A stretch of 6,228 nucleotides of DNA, taken from NCBI GenBank assembly GCA_041486365.1, contig JBGPLH010000203.1:1-6228 (forward strand). The letters are read 5' to 3'. Numbering within the stretch: the first letter of the stretch is position 1; every line of letters begins with the position of its first letter. The notes below the pieces were generated by a model. That model ran no database searches. It was not told the origin of the DNA and saw only the letters and a list, made by a program, of their open reading frames with translations. Made by a program: the position numbers and the translations under genes. Source of the stretch: JBGPLH01 sp041486365 [NCBI: Thermodesulfobacteriota bacterium] (GTDB taxonomy: Bacteria > JAUYMQ01). Below, piece by piece: positions 5,707 through 6,228 of this stretch.

Positions 5707-6228
5707 ATGCCCAGCGCTCGCATCACCGGCACCGGCCGCTACATCCCGGAACGCTGCGTCACCAACGAAGAGCTGACCCGCTACATGGACACCACCGACG
5801 AGTGGATCCAGCAGCGGACCGGGATTCAGACGCGCTACTGGACCGTGGACGGCCAGAGCAGCGCGGAGATGTCGAAGGTGGCCTCGGAGAAGGCGATCGC
5901 GGCGGCGGGGCTCCGGAACGACGACATCGAGATGATCATCCTCGCCACGCTGTCTCCCGATCACGAGTTCCCCGGCACCTCCGCGTTCCTGAACGAGCGG
6001 CTCGGGCTGCCCGGCGTGCCGGCCATGGACATCCGGTGCCAGTGCACGGGCTTCCTCTATGCGCTCTCGCTGGCGAACGGATTCATCCGGTCCGGGACCT
6101 ACCGGCGCGTCCTGGTCGTGGGCACGGAGATTCACTCGACGGGGATCGACATCTCCACGCGCGGGCGTGACGTGGCGGTTCTCTTCGGCGACGGCGCCGC
6201 GGCGGTCGTGCTGGAAGCGACGGACGAG
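5707..6228 (+). CDS. fabH: Beta-ketoacyl-ACP synthase III, paralog 2 (3' cut)
   Basis: The first 174 residues of a second KAS III condensing enzyme; the frame is still open at the window end. It aligns without gaps to the upstream paralog at about 71% identity (124 of 174, counted by eye). The nucleophile is Cys113 in CQCTGFLYAL, with an additional Cys111 where paralog 1 has Asn111. W33 and R37 in DEWIQQRTGI and R152 in TRGRD are conserved. The catalytic His and Asn would lie beyond the window, so completeness cannot be judged. Differences cluster at residues 12-30 and 51-59, while 31-46 are identical. The clusters presumably include residues that could alter acyl-CoA preference, but this is inference. 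It is co-directional with paralog 1, with a 190-bp spacer full of GC palindromes, so it may be a separate transcript or a structured read-through. Confidence 0.91.
   Translation, partial: MPSARITGTGRYIPERCVTNEELTRYMDTTDEWIQQRTGIQTRYWTVDGQSSAEMSKVASEKAIAAAGLRNDDIEMIILATLSPDHEFPGTSAFLNERLGLPGVPAMDIRCQCTGFLYALSLANGFIRSGTYRRVLVVGTEIHSTGIDISTRGRDVAVLFGDGAAAVVLEATDE

Noticed and set aside
5614-6135. Minus-strand open frame resembling part of the one antisense to the first fabH
   Set aside because: The resemblance follows automatically from the 71% identical sense genes, so it is not independent evidence for a conserved antisense protein.

Overview
The window is GC-rich (roughly two thirds G+C by eye) and bacterial. 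It encodes five recognisable proteins. Codon third positions are strongly G/C, which produces long shadow reading frames on both strands. The mix is an OFA/monocarboxylate-type MFS permease, an UspA-like stress protein, an HflX with a long extra N-terminal domain, and tandem KAS III genes. This would suit a high-GC environmental lineage such as a deltaproteobacterium, Gemmatimonadota, Acidobacteriota or Eisenbacteria-like bacterium. Nothing in the window fixes the phylum, so that is only a guess.

Layout. Positions 1-382 hold no gene I can support, only a GC hairpin and a weak promoter-like element. An MFS transporter (383-1690, +) converges on a universal stress protein gene (1782-2279, -). 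The 91-bp gap between their stop codons carries two perfect GC-rich hairpins, probably a bidirectional terminator. A 240-bp divergent control region (2280-2519) separates the stress protein from hflX (2520-4328, +). It contains a perfect 10-bp inverted repeat and a sigma70-like promoter pointing at hflX. Downstream on the same strand are two tandem beta-ketoacyl-ACP synthase III (FabH-family) genes, 4521-5516 and 5707 to beyond the window end. They are about 71% identical over the 174 residues that can be compared. Each has a GGAGG ribosome binding site 4 nt before its ATG and a strong stem-loop just upstream of that site.

Functional reading. The stress protein and HflX share one intergenic control region. 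Both families are linked to stress and stationary-phase physiology, and HflX is a ribosome-splitting and rescue GTPase, so joint control is plausible but unproven. The two KAS III paralogs would supply primer condensation for fatty-acid or related acyl chains. The duplication suggests division of labour over acyl-CoA starter units. There is no obvious metabolic link to the MFS transporter.

No clearly novel multi-gene system is visible. The items most worth following are a possible cryptic JAMM/RadC-like domain in the HflX N-terminal extension, the matched hairpin leaders of the fabH pair, and the inverted repeat in the usp/hflX divergent region.
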